Shown here: positions 44,632 to 53,983 of the stretch, piece by piece | How the letters are laid out: every line of letters begins with the position of its first letter | How positions within the stretch are numbered: position 1 is the first letter of the stretch | Assembly: GCF_013624435.2 (NCBI RefSeq) | Contig: NZ_CP061768.1 | Span: 1-64,000, forward strand | Direction: 5' to 3' | Length of the DNA: 64,000 bases | Source of the DNA: Nocardioides campestrisoli | GTDB lineage: Bacteria; Actinomycetota; Actinomycetes; Propionibacteriales; Nocardioidaceae | The notes under the pieces: generated by a model | The model's input: the letters and a program-made list of their open reading frames with translations, nothing else | What the model was told of the DNA's origin: nothing | Databases searched by the model: none | Translations under genes and position numbers: made by a program

Positions 44632-45270
44632 ATGGCCGGGCACGAGACGCGGATGCTGCTCCTGGGAGCGGTCTCGATGTTCGCGCCAGTCAACGGCTAC
44701 CAGATCCGCCGCGAGCTGCTCTCCTGGCACGTGGACGAGTGGGCCCACGTCAACCCCGGCTCGATCTACCACGGCCTCGCCACGCTGACCCGCCAGGAGC
44801 TGCTGGTCCGCACCGACCTGCTCGACGGGGCCCGCGAGGTCGCCGTCTACGAGATCACCGACGCGGGTCGCGCCGAGCTGCAACGGCTCCAGGTCGAGGC
44901 GCTGGAGCGGGTCGACCTGCACGACCGGGTGGCTTTCCAGGCGGCCTTCGGGATGCTCTCCAACCTCGGCACCGCCACGGCGGTCGGGGCCCTGCGTACC
45001 CGGGCGGCCGGGCTGGAGGGCCAGGTCGAGGCGCTCGCGGGCGACCAGCACTCCCCGTACGCCGGGCCGCCGCACGCGCGCCGCGGGCTGGTGCTGTGGC
45101 GCGAGCTGGCGATCGCCGAGCTGCTGTGGCTGCGCGGCGTGCTCGCAGACCTGGAGTCGGGTGCCCTGCGGATCGCGCCGGACCAGTGGGACTGGGCTCC
45201 GCCCGCGGACGATGAGGGCTGGCAGATGCAGGCCGACCGGGAGAAATATCGCGCGCTCCTGGGCCGCTGA
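44632..45270 (+). CDS. PadR family transcriptional regulator
   Basis: A 212-aa regulator with an N-terminal winged helix (LLLGAVSMFAPVNGYQIRREL through PGSIYHGLATLTRQELL to VYEITDAGRAEL) and a C-terminal helical dimerisation domain. Targets are unknown; nearby candidates are the DrrAB exporter and its own promoter. TACGAT at 44620-44625 ends 6 bases before the ATG, so the transcript is probably leaderless. Confidence 0.88.
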   Translation: MAGHETRMLLLGAVSMFAPVNGYQIRRELLSWHVDEWAHVNPGSIYHGLATLTRQELLVRTDLLDGAREVAVYEITDAGRAELQRLQVEALERVDLHDRVAFQAAFGMLSNLGTATAVGALRTRAAGLEGQVEALAGDQHSPYAGPPHARRGLVLWRELAIAELLWLRGVLADLESGALRIAPDQWDWAPPADDEGWQMQADREKYRALLGR

Positions 45271-45288
45271 CCTGCCATCGTGGGCGCC

Positions 45289-46110
45289 ATGAGCACTCAC
45301 GAGGGCGCCCGGGAGGTCCTGGACTGGCGGGACCACCTCGAGGGGCTGCGGCAGGCGATGCTCGCGTTCGTCCGGTACGGCGACCGCGCCGGGATGCGTG
45401 CCCCGGTGCCCACCGCTCCCGACTGGACGGTGCGCCGACTGGTGGCCCACCAGGGGATGGTGCACCGGTGGGCCTCGGCCCAGCTGACCCGGCCGCCGGG
45501 GGGTGCTCCGGACGACGACGGCGACGAGGTGGCCCGCTGGGAGCAGGAGGGCATCGACGCCCCGGACCCGCTGGAGTGGCTGCGCGACGGCGCGATCGAG
45601 GTGGCCGCCGCGGTCGCCGCTGCAGGGGAGCGCGACGACGAGGCGGCGCGGGCCCGGATCTTCCTCGCCGACGCCGGCCGGCCCCGCGACTTCTGGGCCC
45701 GCCGGCAGTGCCACGAGACCACCATCCACGCGGTCGACGCGCTGGCGGCCTGCCTGGGTCGCGCGCCCACCGCGGCCGAGACGTGGATCGAGCCGGCAGT
45801 GGCGCTCGACGGGATCGACGAGATGCTCGCCGGCTACCTCCCGCGGCCCCGGACCGGGCTGCGGCCGGCCGAGCCGGTGACCGTGGGGGTGGAGTCGCTC
45901 GACCTTCCCGGCGCCTGGCTGGTCGAGCTGGGGCCCGGGCAGCCGGTCACCACCCGGGTGCCGGCGGGGTCCGCCGAGGTCGCCGGTGCCGACGTCCGGG
46001 TGCGCGGGTCGGCGGTGGCGGTCTACCTCACCCTGTGGAACCGCGGCACCGAGGCGCAGCCGGACCCGGCCGACTGGTCCTGGGCGCCGGCCGCCGTCAC
46101 CTGGGGCTAG
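45289..46110 (+). CDS. Maleylpyruvate isomerase family protein (TIGR03083-like)
   Basis: A 273-aa mycothiol-dependent-type DinB protein. The N-terminal domain has APDWTVRRLVAHQGMVHRWA with the first His and RRQCHETTIHAVDA with the metal-binding His pair. The C-terminal third is a sterol-carrier-like domain with VRGSAVAVYLTLWNR. The substrate is unknown. ATG 45289 follows CATCGT by 7 bases, a leaderless arrangement. It is the second of three relatives in this window. Confidence 0.8.
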   Translation: MSTHEGAREVLDWRDHLEGLRQAMLAFVRYGDRAGMRAPVPTAPDWTVRRLVAHQGMVHRWASAQLTRPPGGAPDDDGDEVARWEQEGIDAPDPLEWLRDGAIEVAAAVAAAGERDDEAARARIFLADAGRPRDFWARRQCHETTIHAVDALAACLGRAPTAAETWIEPAVALDGIDEMLAGYLPRPRTGLRPAEPVTVGVESLDLPGAWLVELGPGQPVTTRVPAGSAEVAGADVRVRGSAVAVYLTLWNRGTEAQPDPADWSWAPAAVTWG

Positions 46111-46130
46111 CCGACTCCTGCGGAAACCGG

Positions 46131-46186
46131 TTGACGGGCGGTGGGCCGAGGAGGACGATAGATCGTCTGTTCAAGTTTGAACAGAC
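46131..46186 (+). promoter_or_regulatory. Promoter and palindromic operator of the DrrAB exporter
   Basis: TTGACG (46131-46136) and GACGAT (46154-46159) are 17 bases apart. Just downstream, GTCTGTTCAA (46165-46174) and its exact complement (46177-46186) flank GT, covering the expected start of transcription. A repressor bound here would block the exporter. The TTCAA half-site is typical of TetR-type operators, but no tetR gene is adjacent. Confidence 0.7.
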
Positions 46187-46204
46187 AGGGACGAGGGAGG
46201 ACAG

Positions 46205-47256
<1,052 letters not shown>

Positions 47257-47260
<4 letters not shown>

Positions 47261-48021
47261 CCTCCTTCTTCCGCGACTCCACCATCGTCTTCCGCCGCCA
47301 GCTGCGGATGAACCTGCGCAACCCGGCCTGGGTGGTGATCGGGGTGATGCAGCCGATCCTCTACCTGGTGCTCTTCGGGCCGCTGCTCAAGCCGATCGTC
47401 GGGCAGTTCCCCGGCGCCCCGGACAACGCGTACACCTTCCTGGTGCCCGGCCTGCTCGTGCAGCTGGGGATGTTCGGGGCGTTCTTCGCCGGCTTCGGCC
47501 TGATCGCGGAGTGGCGGGAAGGGGTGATCGAGGCCGAGCGGGTCACCCCGGCCAACCGGTCGGCGCTGCTGGTCGGACGGCTGATGCGCGACCTGCTGCA
47601 GTTCCTGGTCCAGGCGCTGATCCTGGTCGGGCTGGGCTACGCCATGGGGATGCGCGCGCCGGTCGGCGGCGTGGTGCTCGGCATCGCGCTGACCCTGATG
47701 ATCGGGGCCGCCTGCGCGGCGGCGTCCAACGCGCTGGCGCTGGCCACCAAGAGCGAGGACGTGATGGCCCCGCTGATCAACATGGTGATGATGCCGGTGC
47801 TGCTGCTCAGCGGGATCCTGCTGCCGATGACCCTCGGCGCCGCCTGGCTCCAGCGACTGAGCGACTTCATGCCGTTCAAGTGGGTCGTCACCGGGGTGCG
47901 GGACACCTTCGCCGGGGACCTCGCCTCCTCGGGCCTGGCCTGGGGTGTCGGCTGGTCGGTCGTGCTCTGCGCGCTGGCCATGTGGTGGGGCACCGCGACC
48001 TTCCGGCGCGAGAACGCCTGA
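47257..48021 (+). CDS. ABC-2 type transporter permease (DrrB-like)
   Basis: Membrane partner of the DrrA-like ATPase. The 254-aa protein has six helices (about 25-45, 62-82, 108-130, 138-160, 172-192, 228-248) and the ABC-2 elements NPAWVVIGVMQPILYLVLFG and LLLSGILLPM. The start is the ATG overlapping the ATPase stop; the longer frame upstream is a shadow of the ATPase gene. Confidence 0.9.
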
Positions 48022-48076
48022 GGGGCTCGTGCCCGAGGCCGCCGCCGTCCGCTAGGCGACCCCCGGCGGACGCGGC

Positions 48077-49452
48077 GTGCTCGCGGCCGCGGTCCTGGGC
48101 TCGGGGCTGACCCTGCTCGACGGCACCGTGGTCAACGTGGCGCTGCCGGCCATCGGCCGCGACCTGGGGGCCAGCCTGGCCCAGCTGCAGTGGGTGACCA
48201 ACGGCTACCTGCTCACCCTGGCCGGGCTGGTCCTGCTCGGCGGCTCGCTGGGGGACCGGTTCGGCCGGCGACGCGTCTTCGTGGTCGGCACCGTCTGGTT
48301 CGCCGCCGCCTCGCTGCTCTGCGGGGCCGCCCCCTCGATCGAGGTGCTGATCGCCGCCCGGCTGCTCCAGGGGGTGGGCGGCGCGCTGCTGACCCCCGGC
48401 AGTCTGGCGATGATCCAGGGGGCGTTCGTCGCCGAGGACCGGGCCCGGGCGATCGGCGCCTGGTCCGGGCTCGGCGGGGTCGCCACCGCGGTCGGTCCGC
48501 TGCTGGGCGGGGTGCTGGTCGACCAGCTCTCCTGGCGGTGGATCTTCCTGGTCAACCTGCCGCTCGCTGTGCTCACCGTGCTCGCGGCGCAGCGCTGGGT
48601 GCCCGAGACCCGGGACCCGGACGCCTCGGGGCGGTTCGACGTGGCCGGCGCCGTGCTCGCCTCGGTGGCGCTGGGCGGCCTGACCTACGCGCTCATCGAG
48701 TGGGCGGCGCGGACGCGGTGTGGGCCTCCGGGATCGGGGTGCTCACCGGCGTGGCGTTCCTCGCGCTCGAGCACCGCGCCCGGCAGCCGATGGTGCCGCT
48801 GCGGCTCTTCGCCGACCGCGACTTCAGCGCCGCCAACGCGATGACGCTGCTGGTGTACGCCGCCCTGGGGGCGGTCCTGTTCTTCCTGGTGATCCAGCTG
48901 CAGACGGTCGGCGGCTACTCCGCGCTGGCCGCCGGGGCCGCGACCCTCCCGGTCACGGTCTGCATGCTGCTGCTGGCCGCGCGGGGCGGCGCGCTGGCTG
49001 CCCGGATCGGCCCGCGGATCCCGATGACCGTCGGGCCGCTGGTCATGGCCGTCGGCACCCTGATGCTCGGTAGTGCGGGCGAGGGCAGGTGGTGGCGCGA
49101 CGTGCTGCCCGGCCTCACCGTCTTCGGCCTCGGGCTGGCGCTGATGGTGGCCCCGCTGACCGCCACCGTGCTCGCTGCGGCTTCCGACGACAAGGCCGGC
49201 GTGGCCAGCGGGATCAACAACGCGGTGGCCCGCGCCGGCTCCCTGCTCGCGGTCGCCGCGCTGCCCCTCGCGGTCGGGCTGCACGGCGACCAGTACGCCG
49301 ACCCGGTCGCGTTCGACACCGCGTACGTCGAGGCGCTCTGGATCTGCGCGGGCCTGCTGGTCGCCGGCGGCGCGGTCTCCTGGCTGGCCGTCCGGCCGGT
49401 CAGAGGTCCCGGTGCAGCTCGTCGGTCCGGGGGACGTCCGGGCTCCGGGTGA
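48077..49452 (+). pseudogene. MFS drug exporter (DHA2/EmrB type) interrupted by a one-base frameshift
   Basis: Two overlapping frames encode successive parts of one 14-helix MFS exporter. The first (48077 to about 48703) runs from GTG with LDGTVVNVALP through GDRFGRRR and LPLAVLTVLA to TYALIEW. The second resumes at about 48703 with GGADAVWASGIGVLTGV and continues to the stop at 49452. One extra G in the GGG run at 48702-48704 would join them as EW-GGAD. Both halves are well conserved, so this is either a recent mutation or a sequencing error. GTG 48077 is forced by an in-frame TAG at 48053. Confidence 0.8.
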
Positions 49453-49531
49453 GGCGGATGATCGCCACCAGCAGCCCTCCCCACAGGATCAGCATGGCCA
49501 CCACCATCATCACGATCGCGTCGCCGTTCAC
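49400..49531 (-). CDS. MetS-type small subunit of an NSS amino-acid transporter
   Basis: A 43-aa protein with one membrane helix (IVMMVVAMLILWGGLLVAII, about 6-25) and a short basic, then acidic tail. It matches the small subunit that accompanies MetP-type methionine/alanine NSS transporters in corynebacteria and relatives. The GTG start overlaps the transporter stop by 4 bp (GTGA). The last 53 bp lie antisense over the end of the convergent MFS gene. Confidence 0.8.
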   Translation of the reverse strand: MNGDAIVMMVVAMLILWGGLLVAIIRLTRSPDVPRTDELHRDL

Positions 49532-51072
49532 TCCTGGACCTCCTCGTCGGCCGTCACGTCCATCGGCGTGTCCTTGCGCCAGGGCAGCAGGGTGGCCACG
49601 AACCCGAACACCAGCACCAGGCCCGCGGCCCCCCAGCCGAAGACTCCGAGCATCCAGCCGGGGAACCCGCCGTACGGCGTCTCGATGTCGGTGACCAGGC
49701 CGTCGATCAGCACGTAGGCCAGAGCGATCGGGGTGACCACCGAGATCAGCACCCGCCAGGTGGTGCCGAGCTTGAACGAGCCGTTGCGGTTGAGGTGGTT
49801 CTGCAGCAGCGGCAGCGCCCGGAGCGCCCAGGCCACCACCAGCATGGAGACCACCGCGACCAGCAGGATCCCGAACTGGTTGATGAAGTGGTCGAGGATG
49901 TCGAGCACGTGCAGGCCGCTGGTGCTGGAGAACAGGGCGATGCTGAGCGCGGCGCACGGGATGCTCACGACCGCGGCGGCGGTCACCCGGCCCATCTCGA
50001 ACTTGTCGCGGACCGCGGAGATCACCACCTCGATCACCGAGACCAGCGAGGTGAGCCCGGCCAGCACCAGGGAGCCGAAGAAGCAGACGCCGATGAACGC
50101 CCCCCACGGCGCCTCGCTGATGATCGCCGGGAAGCCGATGAACGCGAGTCCGATCCCGCCGCCCGCGACCTCGCCGACCTCGACCCCCTGGGCCTGGGCC
50201 ATGAAGCCGAGCGCGGCGAAGACGCCGATGCCGGCGAGCAGCTCGAAGCTGGAGTTGGCGAAGCCGACCACCAGGCCGGAACCGGTCATGTCGGTGTCGC
50301 GGTGCACGTAGGAGGCGTAGGTGATCATGATGCCGAAGCCGATGGAGAGCGAGAAGAAGATCTGGCCGAAGGCCGCGCCCCACACCGACGGCTCCGTGAG
50401 CGCGCCCCAGTCCGGGGTGAAGAAGGCGTTGAGGCCCTCGGTGGCACCGGGCAGGAAGAGCGCCCGGGCGACGAGCGCGATGAAGGCGAGCACGAGCACC
50501 GGGATGAAGACCACCGAGGTGGCGCCGATCCCCTTCTGCACGCCGGCGACCATGATCGCGATCACCGCCAGCCAGACCAGCAGCATCGGCACCAGCACGC
50601 CGGGCACGATCTCCAGGGTCACGCCGGGCTCGCTGACCTGGAGGAAGTCGCCCAGGAAGAAGCCCTCGGGGTCGCTGCCCCAGGCCTCGTCGACCGAGAA
50701 GACCGTGTAGCGCAGCGCCCAGGCGATCACCGCGGCGTAGTAGACGGCGATCATGAAGCAGATGCCGACCTGCCACCAGCCGAGGCCCTCCGCACCCCGG
50801 CGCAGGCGCGCGAAGGAGAGCGGGGCGGAGCCGCGGTAGCGGTGCCCGATCGCGTAGTCGAGGAAGAGGAACGGGATGCCCGCGGTGAGCAGCGCGATCA
50901 GGTAGGGGATGACGAACGCGCCGCCGCCGTTCTCGTAGGCGACGTAGGGGAAGCGCCAGATGTTGCCGAGTCCGACGGCCGATCCGATGGCGGCGAGGAT
51001 GAAGACCTTGCGCGAGGAGAAGGCTCCCCGCTTGGCCTCCGCGCCGACGACCTGCTGTGGCTCCGCTGCCAT
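49528..51072 (-). CDS. Neurotransmitter:sodium symporter family amino-acid transporter (MetP-like)
   Basis: Sodium-coupled amino-acid importer, probably for methionine, alanine or similar substrates given the small partner subunit. The 514-aa protein has about twelve helices with the LeuT-fold motif AIGSAVGLGNIWRFPYVAYENGG in helix 1, FFSLSIGFGIMITYASY in helix 6 and the sodium-site region ANSSFELLAGI. ATG 51072 has GGGAGG 5 bases upstream; an N-terminal extension in frame overlaps the divergent gene and is not real. Confidence 0.9.
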   Translation of the reverse strand: MAAEPQQVVGAEAKRGAFSSRKVFILAAIGSAVGLGNIWRFPYVAYENGGGAFVIPYLIALLTAGIPFLFLDYAIGHRYRGSAPLSFARLRRGAEGLGWWQVGICFMIAVYYAAVIAWALRYTVFSVDEAWGSDPEGFFLGDFLQVSEPGVTLEIVPGVLVPMLLVWLAVIAIMVAGVQKGIGATSVVFIPVLVLAFIALVARALFLPGATEGLNAFFTPDWGALTEPSVWGAAFGQIFFSLSIGFGIMITYASYVHRDTDMTGSGLVVGFANSSFELLAGIGVFAALGFMAQAQGVEVGEVAGGGIGLAFIGFPAIISEAPWGAFIGVCFFGSLVLAGLTSLVSVIEVVISAVRDKFEMGRVTAAAVVSIPCAALSIALFSSTSGLHVLDILDHFINQFGILLVAVVSMLVVAWALRALPLLQNHLNRNGSFKLGTTWRVLISVVTPIALAYVLIDGLVTDIETPYGGFPGWMLGVFGWGAAGLVLVFGFVATLLPWRKDTPMDVTADEEVQE

Positions 51073-51155
51073 CTGCCCTCCCGAGGTGATGTGGGTTACA
51101 GCTGATGCTAACGCGAGAGGAGCGAGTCCGCTCGGACGGCGGTACCGTGCCAAGG

Positions 51156-52487
51156 GTGCGCCGCAGCCCGGTCTCCGACGTCGACGCCCCCTCTCCCCGA
51201 CGGGGCGCCGGAGGCCGCGAGCCCGGGGCGTGGGCGGAGCTTCCTGCGTGGCTGGTCCCGGTGCTGGTCGCGCTCGTGCTGGTGGCCGCCGGCTGCTCCG
51301 TCGCCTCCCCGGTCGGGGGCGAGGACCCGGCACCGTCCCCGACGACGTCGGCCGACGAGCCGTCCACCCTGCCCACCGCGAGCCTGGCGCCGTCCCCGCA
51401 GCCGACCGCCACCCCGACCGCCACGGCAACCGGGCACGGCCGGGCACCGGGGCCGCTGACCGCCCCGCTGCTCCCCGCCGACCTGCTGGTGCAGCGCACC
51501 CGGCCACTCACCCGCGAGCAGCTGCGCGCGGTCCGGGCGCTGCCCGGAGTCGAGCACGTCGAGCCGATGCGACTGGCCCAGGTGAGCGTGGAGAACAGGG
51601 TGCTGACCGTGGCCGCGGTCGACCCCGCCTCCTACCGCCGGCTGACCCCGCGCACCACGGCGTACGACGCCCGCGTGTGGCGGGCGGTCTTCGACGGCGG
51701 CCTCGCGGTGGACCGGAGCCTGCGCGACCTGGTCGCGGACCGGTCGACGCTGCAGCTGGGCAACGACGCCGACGCCACCGAGCTGCCCGTGGTCGCGGTC
51801 GTCGACCAGGTGCCGCAGGTCGACGTGGTGGTCGACCACGTGTGGGCCGACGAGCTGGGGCTGCCCCAGCGCAACGCCCTGGTCGTCTCCACCGGGTCGG
51901 TCGCCCCCCGGGTGGTGCGGCCCCGGATCGCCGGGGTCCTGGGTGGGTCCACGTCCGGCTCGGGGACGACCGACGTGGGCATCTCGGTGCTGGGCCCCGA
52001 TCCCGACCTCAGCGGGGTGCAGACCGCGCTGCTGACCGGCGGCTCGGTGGCCGCGGCGGTCGGCTCGTTCACCTACCGGGTCCTGAAGGGGGGAGCGATC
52101 GAGCCCGACCCCGACTGGGTGCTGCAGCACGTGCGCACCGAGGAGGTGCCGATCCTGGGCGAGGTCACCTGCCACGAGGTGGTGCTGCCCCAGCTGAGGG
52201 CGGCGCTGACCGAGATCGAGCGCAGCGGGTTGGCCGCCGAGATCCGCCCCGAGCAGTACGGCGGCTGCTACCAGCCGCGGTTCATCGCCGACACCGGGAG
52301 CCTGTCGCTGCACGCCTTCGGGATCGCGATCGACCTCAACGTCCCGGACAACCAGCGGGGCACGGTCGGGAAGATCGACCGGCGGGTGGTGGCGATCTTC
52401 CAGAAGTGGGGCTTCGCCTGGGGCGGCCTGTGGTCCTGGACCGATCCGATGCACTTCGAGCTGGACCGGCTGGTCGAGGTGCGCTGA
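51156..52487 (+). CDS. Secreted M15-type peptidase with MacB-like N-terminal domain
   Basis: A 443-aa exported protein. A hydrophobic segment ending VLVAAGC (about 36-48) suggests a lipoprotein or membrane anchor, followed by a Pro/Thr/Ser linker. Residues about 110-290 resemble the periplasmic domain of MacB/FtsX permeases. The C-terminal 110 residues are an M15 (VanY-like) peptidase with SLSLHAFGIAIDLNVPDN and SWTDPMHFEL, which carry the zinc ligands. GTG 51156 is chosen because TACCGT ends 7 bases before it; the frame is open to an ATG at 51105. Confidence 0.78.
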   Translation: MRRSPVSDVDAPSPRRGAGGREPGAWAELPAWLVPVLVALVLVAAGCSVASPVGGEDPAPSPTTSADEPSTLPTASLAPSPQPTATPTATATGHGRAPGPLTAPLLPADLLVQRTRPLTREQLRAVRALPGVEHVEPMRLAQVSVENRVLTVAAVDPASYRRLTPRTTAYDARVWRAVFDGGLAVDRSLRDLVADRSTLQLGNDADATELPVVAVVDQVPQVDVVVDHVWADELGLPQRNALVVSTGSVAPRVVRPRIAGVLGGSTSGSGTTDVGISVLGPDPDLSGVQTALLTGGSVAAAVGSFTYRVLKGGAIEPDPDWVLQHVRTEEVPILGEVTCHEVVLPQLRAALTEIERSGLAAEIRPEQYGGCYQPRFIADTGSLSLHAFGIAIDLNVPDNQRGTVGKIDRRVVAIFQKWGFAWGGLWSWTDPMHFELDRLVEVR

Positions 52488-52506
52488 GCCGGGCTCAGCG
52501 CACCTC
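52476..52506. terminator. Perfect bidirectional terminator
   Basis: GAGGTGCGCTGAGCC (52476-52490) and its exact 15-base complement (52492-52506) flank one base. It includes the M15 stop codon and lies between convergent genes. Its core is shared with the stem-loop at 15638-15666. Confidence 0.8.
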
Positions 52507-52527
52507 TTCCACCAGGCCCGACCGTGC

Positions 52528-53874
52528 TCAGGACTCCCAGGCCGTGACCCACGCGCGCTGGCTGCCTAGGTCGTCCATGCTCTTCCAGCCGACGACCAGA
52601 CGACCGCGGTCGACGTCGTGGTCGACGTCGCTCACCTGGCGGTTCTGGCTGGTGTCACGCCAGACCCGCTTGCCTCCCCACGTGTAGGCGCCCACCGACT
52701 GCGCCCCGACCAGCACCTGCCGGCGTTCGGCGTCGACCGCCAGCCGGGCGGTGCCAATCCCGGGGACGCGGTCGTGCCGGACCACCTTCTTCAACCGGCC
52801 GTCGCTCGACATCAACCGCAGGCTGGTTCCGAGGCGGGCGGTGGCCGTGGCGGCGAAGAGACGGTGGCTCCCCGGATCGACCTCGAGGTCCAGGACGCCC
52901 TGGCTGTGCCTGGAGCTCCAGCGGCGGTCGGACGCCAGCCTGCCGGCGGCGTTCCAGGTGGTCAGGGTGCCCAGGTTCTTCTTCGCCTGGTTCTTCGTGC
53001 CCTGGTTGGGACGGAACACCGCCGCACCGACGTGCACCCGGTGGCTCCGAGGGTCGACGGTGATTGCCGAGACACGTGACTCGTAGGCGCCGCGACGGTC
53101 GCGTACTCGCTTCCACTCGCGTCCCCCGGCCGCGTCGTAGGCGAGCAGGACCAGGCGCTCACCGCCCTTCGTGTGGTGCATCCCCGCGACGTACCAGCGC
53201 TGGCGGTCGGGGTCGACCGCCAGCACGGGCAGCGTGCCCGGGCCACGGTGCGTGTACGACTCGGACAGGGTGGTCGTGCCGGATCGGTCCAGGCAGGTGA
53301 GGTGCCAGGTGGCGGTCCGCCCCTCCGTCCAGTACCTCGAGGAGAGGCACGAGGTGCCGGTCCGCGGGTCGACGACCAGCTCGAGCGGGTAGCCCTTGCC
53401 CACCACCTCCCGCGTCCAGGAGAGGGTCCCGTCGGAGGCCACCGAGTGCACCACCACCGCCTCACTGGACGCATCCCGGCCCGCCACGACGGTGCGTCCG
53501 GCGGCCGGGTCCTGGGCCAGTGCCGCTTCACCGGGGCCCCCCGGAAGCCCCACCTCCCAGAGGGTGGCGCCGGTCGCCCCGGAGACCCGGCGCAGGCGGT
53601 TCTCACCGGGCAGGACGCTGTGGTGACCGAGGGTGAGCACGTCACCGGTGGCCGGGTCGATCACCGAGCCCCGTAGCCAGGTCGAGCCCCCGGCGACCTC
53701 CCCGCCTGGCCAGGCGGACTCCCAGGCGGGGTCGTTCCCGGCGGCGGGTGCGGCGAGCGCCGGGCCGGCCAGCACGGCGGTCGAGAGGGCTGCCGCGAAC
53801 GCGGTCGTGGCAGTCAGGGCACGTGCGACCCCGAGTCGGGTGGGCGGGCCAGGGCGGGGGCGTGACGGGTTCAT
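52528..53874 (-). CDS. Secreted beta-propeller-like protein
   Basis: A 448-aa exported protein with a signal peptide (to about residue 42, ending LAGPALAAPA) and at least six repeats of the type DPxTGxxxVAG or VDPxxxRxYVAG, spaced about 45-55 residues, as in PQQ-like or NHL beta-propellers. No catalytic motif is visible. It may be a binding or scaffold protein at the cell surface. The ATG start has GAGG 7 bases upstream; the longer open frame reaches back toward the MFS gene. Confidence 0.7.
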   Translation of the reverse strand: MNPSRPRPGPPTRLGVARALTATTAFAAALSTAVLAGPALAAPAAGNDPAWESAWPGGEVAGGSTWLRGSVIDPATGDVLTLGHHSVLPGENRLRRVSGATGATLWEVGLPGGPGEAALAQDPAAGRTVVAGRDASSEAVVVHSVASDGTLSWTREVVGKGYPLELVVDPRTGTSCLSSRYWTEGRTATWHLTCLDRSGTTTLSESYTHRGPGTLPVLAVDPDRQRWYVAGMHHTKGGERLVLLAYDAAGGREWKRVRDRRGAYESRVSAITVDPRSHRVHVGAAVFRPNQGTKNQAKKNLGTLTTWNAAGRLASDRRWSSRHSQGVLDLEVDPGSHRLFAATATARLGTSLRLMSSDGRLKKVVRHDRVPGIGTARLAVDAERRQVLVGAQSVGAYTWGGKRVWRDTSQNRQVSDVDHDVDRGRLVVGWKSMDDLGSQRAWVTAWES

Positions 53875-53983
53875 GGGTTTCCTCTCGCGGCTTTGCTGGC
53901 TTGTCACCGGTGTGACGCGCAGGGTCCCGCTTTTGTTGTCGACGTGCCCGATCTCTTCGTCGACGAACCCGATCCGCACGCAC

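Noticed and set aside
48680-48730. Programmed ribosomal frameshift in the MFS gene
   Set aside because: There is no slippery heptamer or clear downstream structure, and such transporters are not known to use frameshifting. A one-base deletion or sequencing error is simpler.
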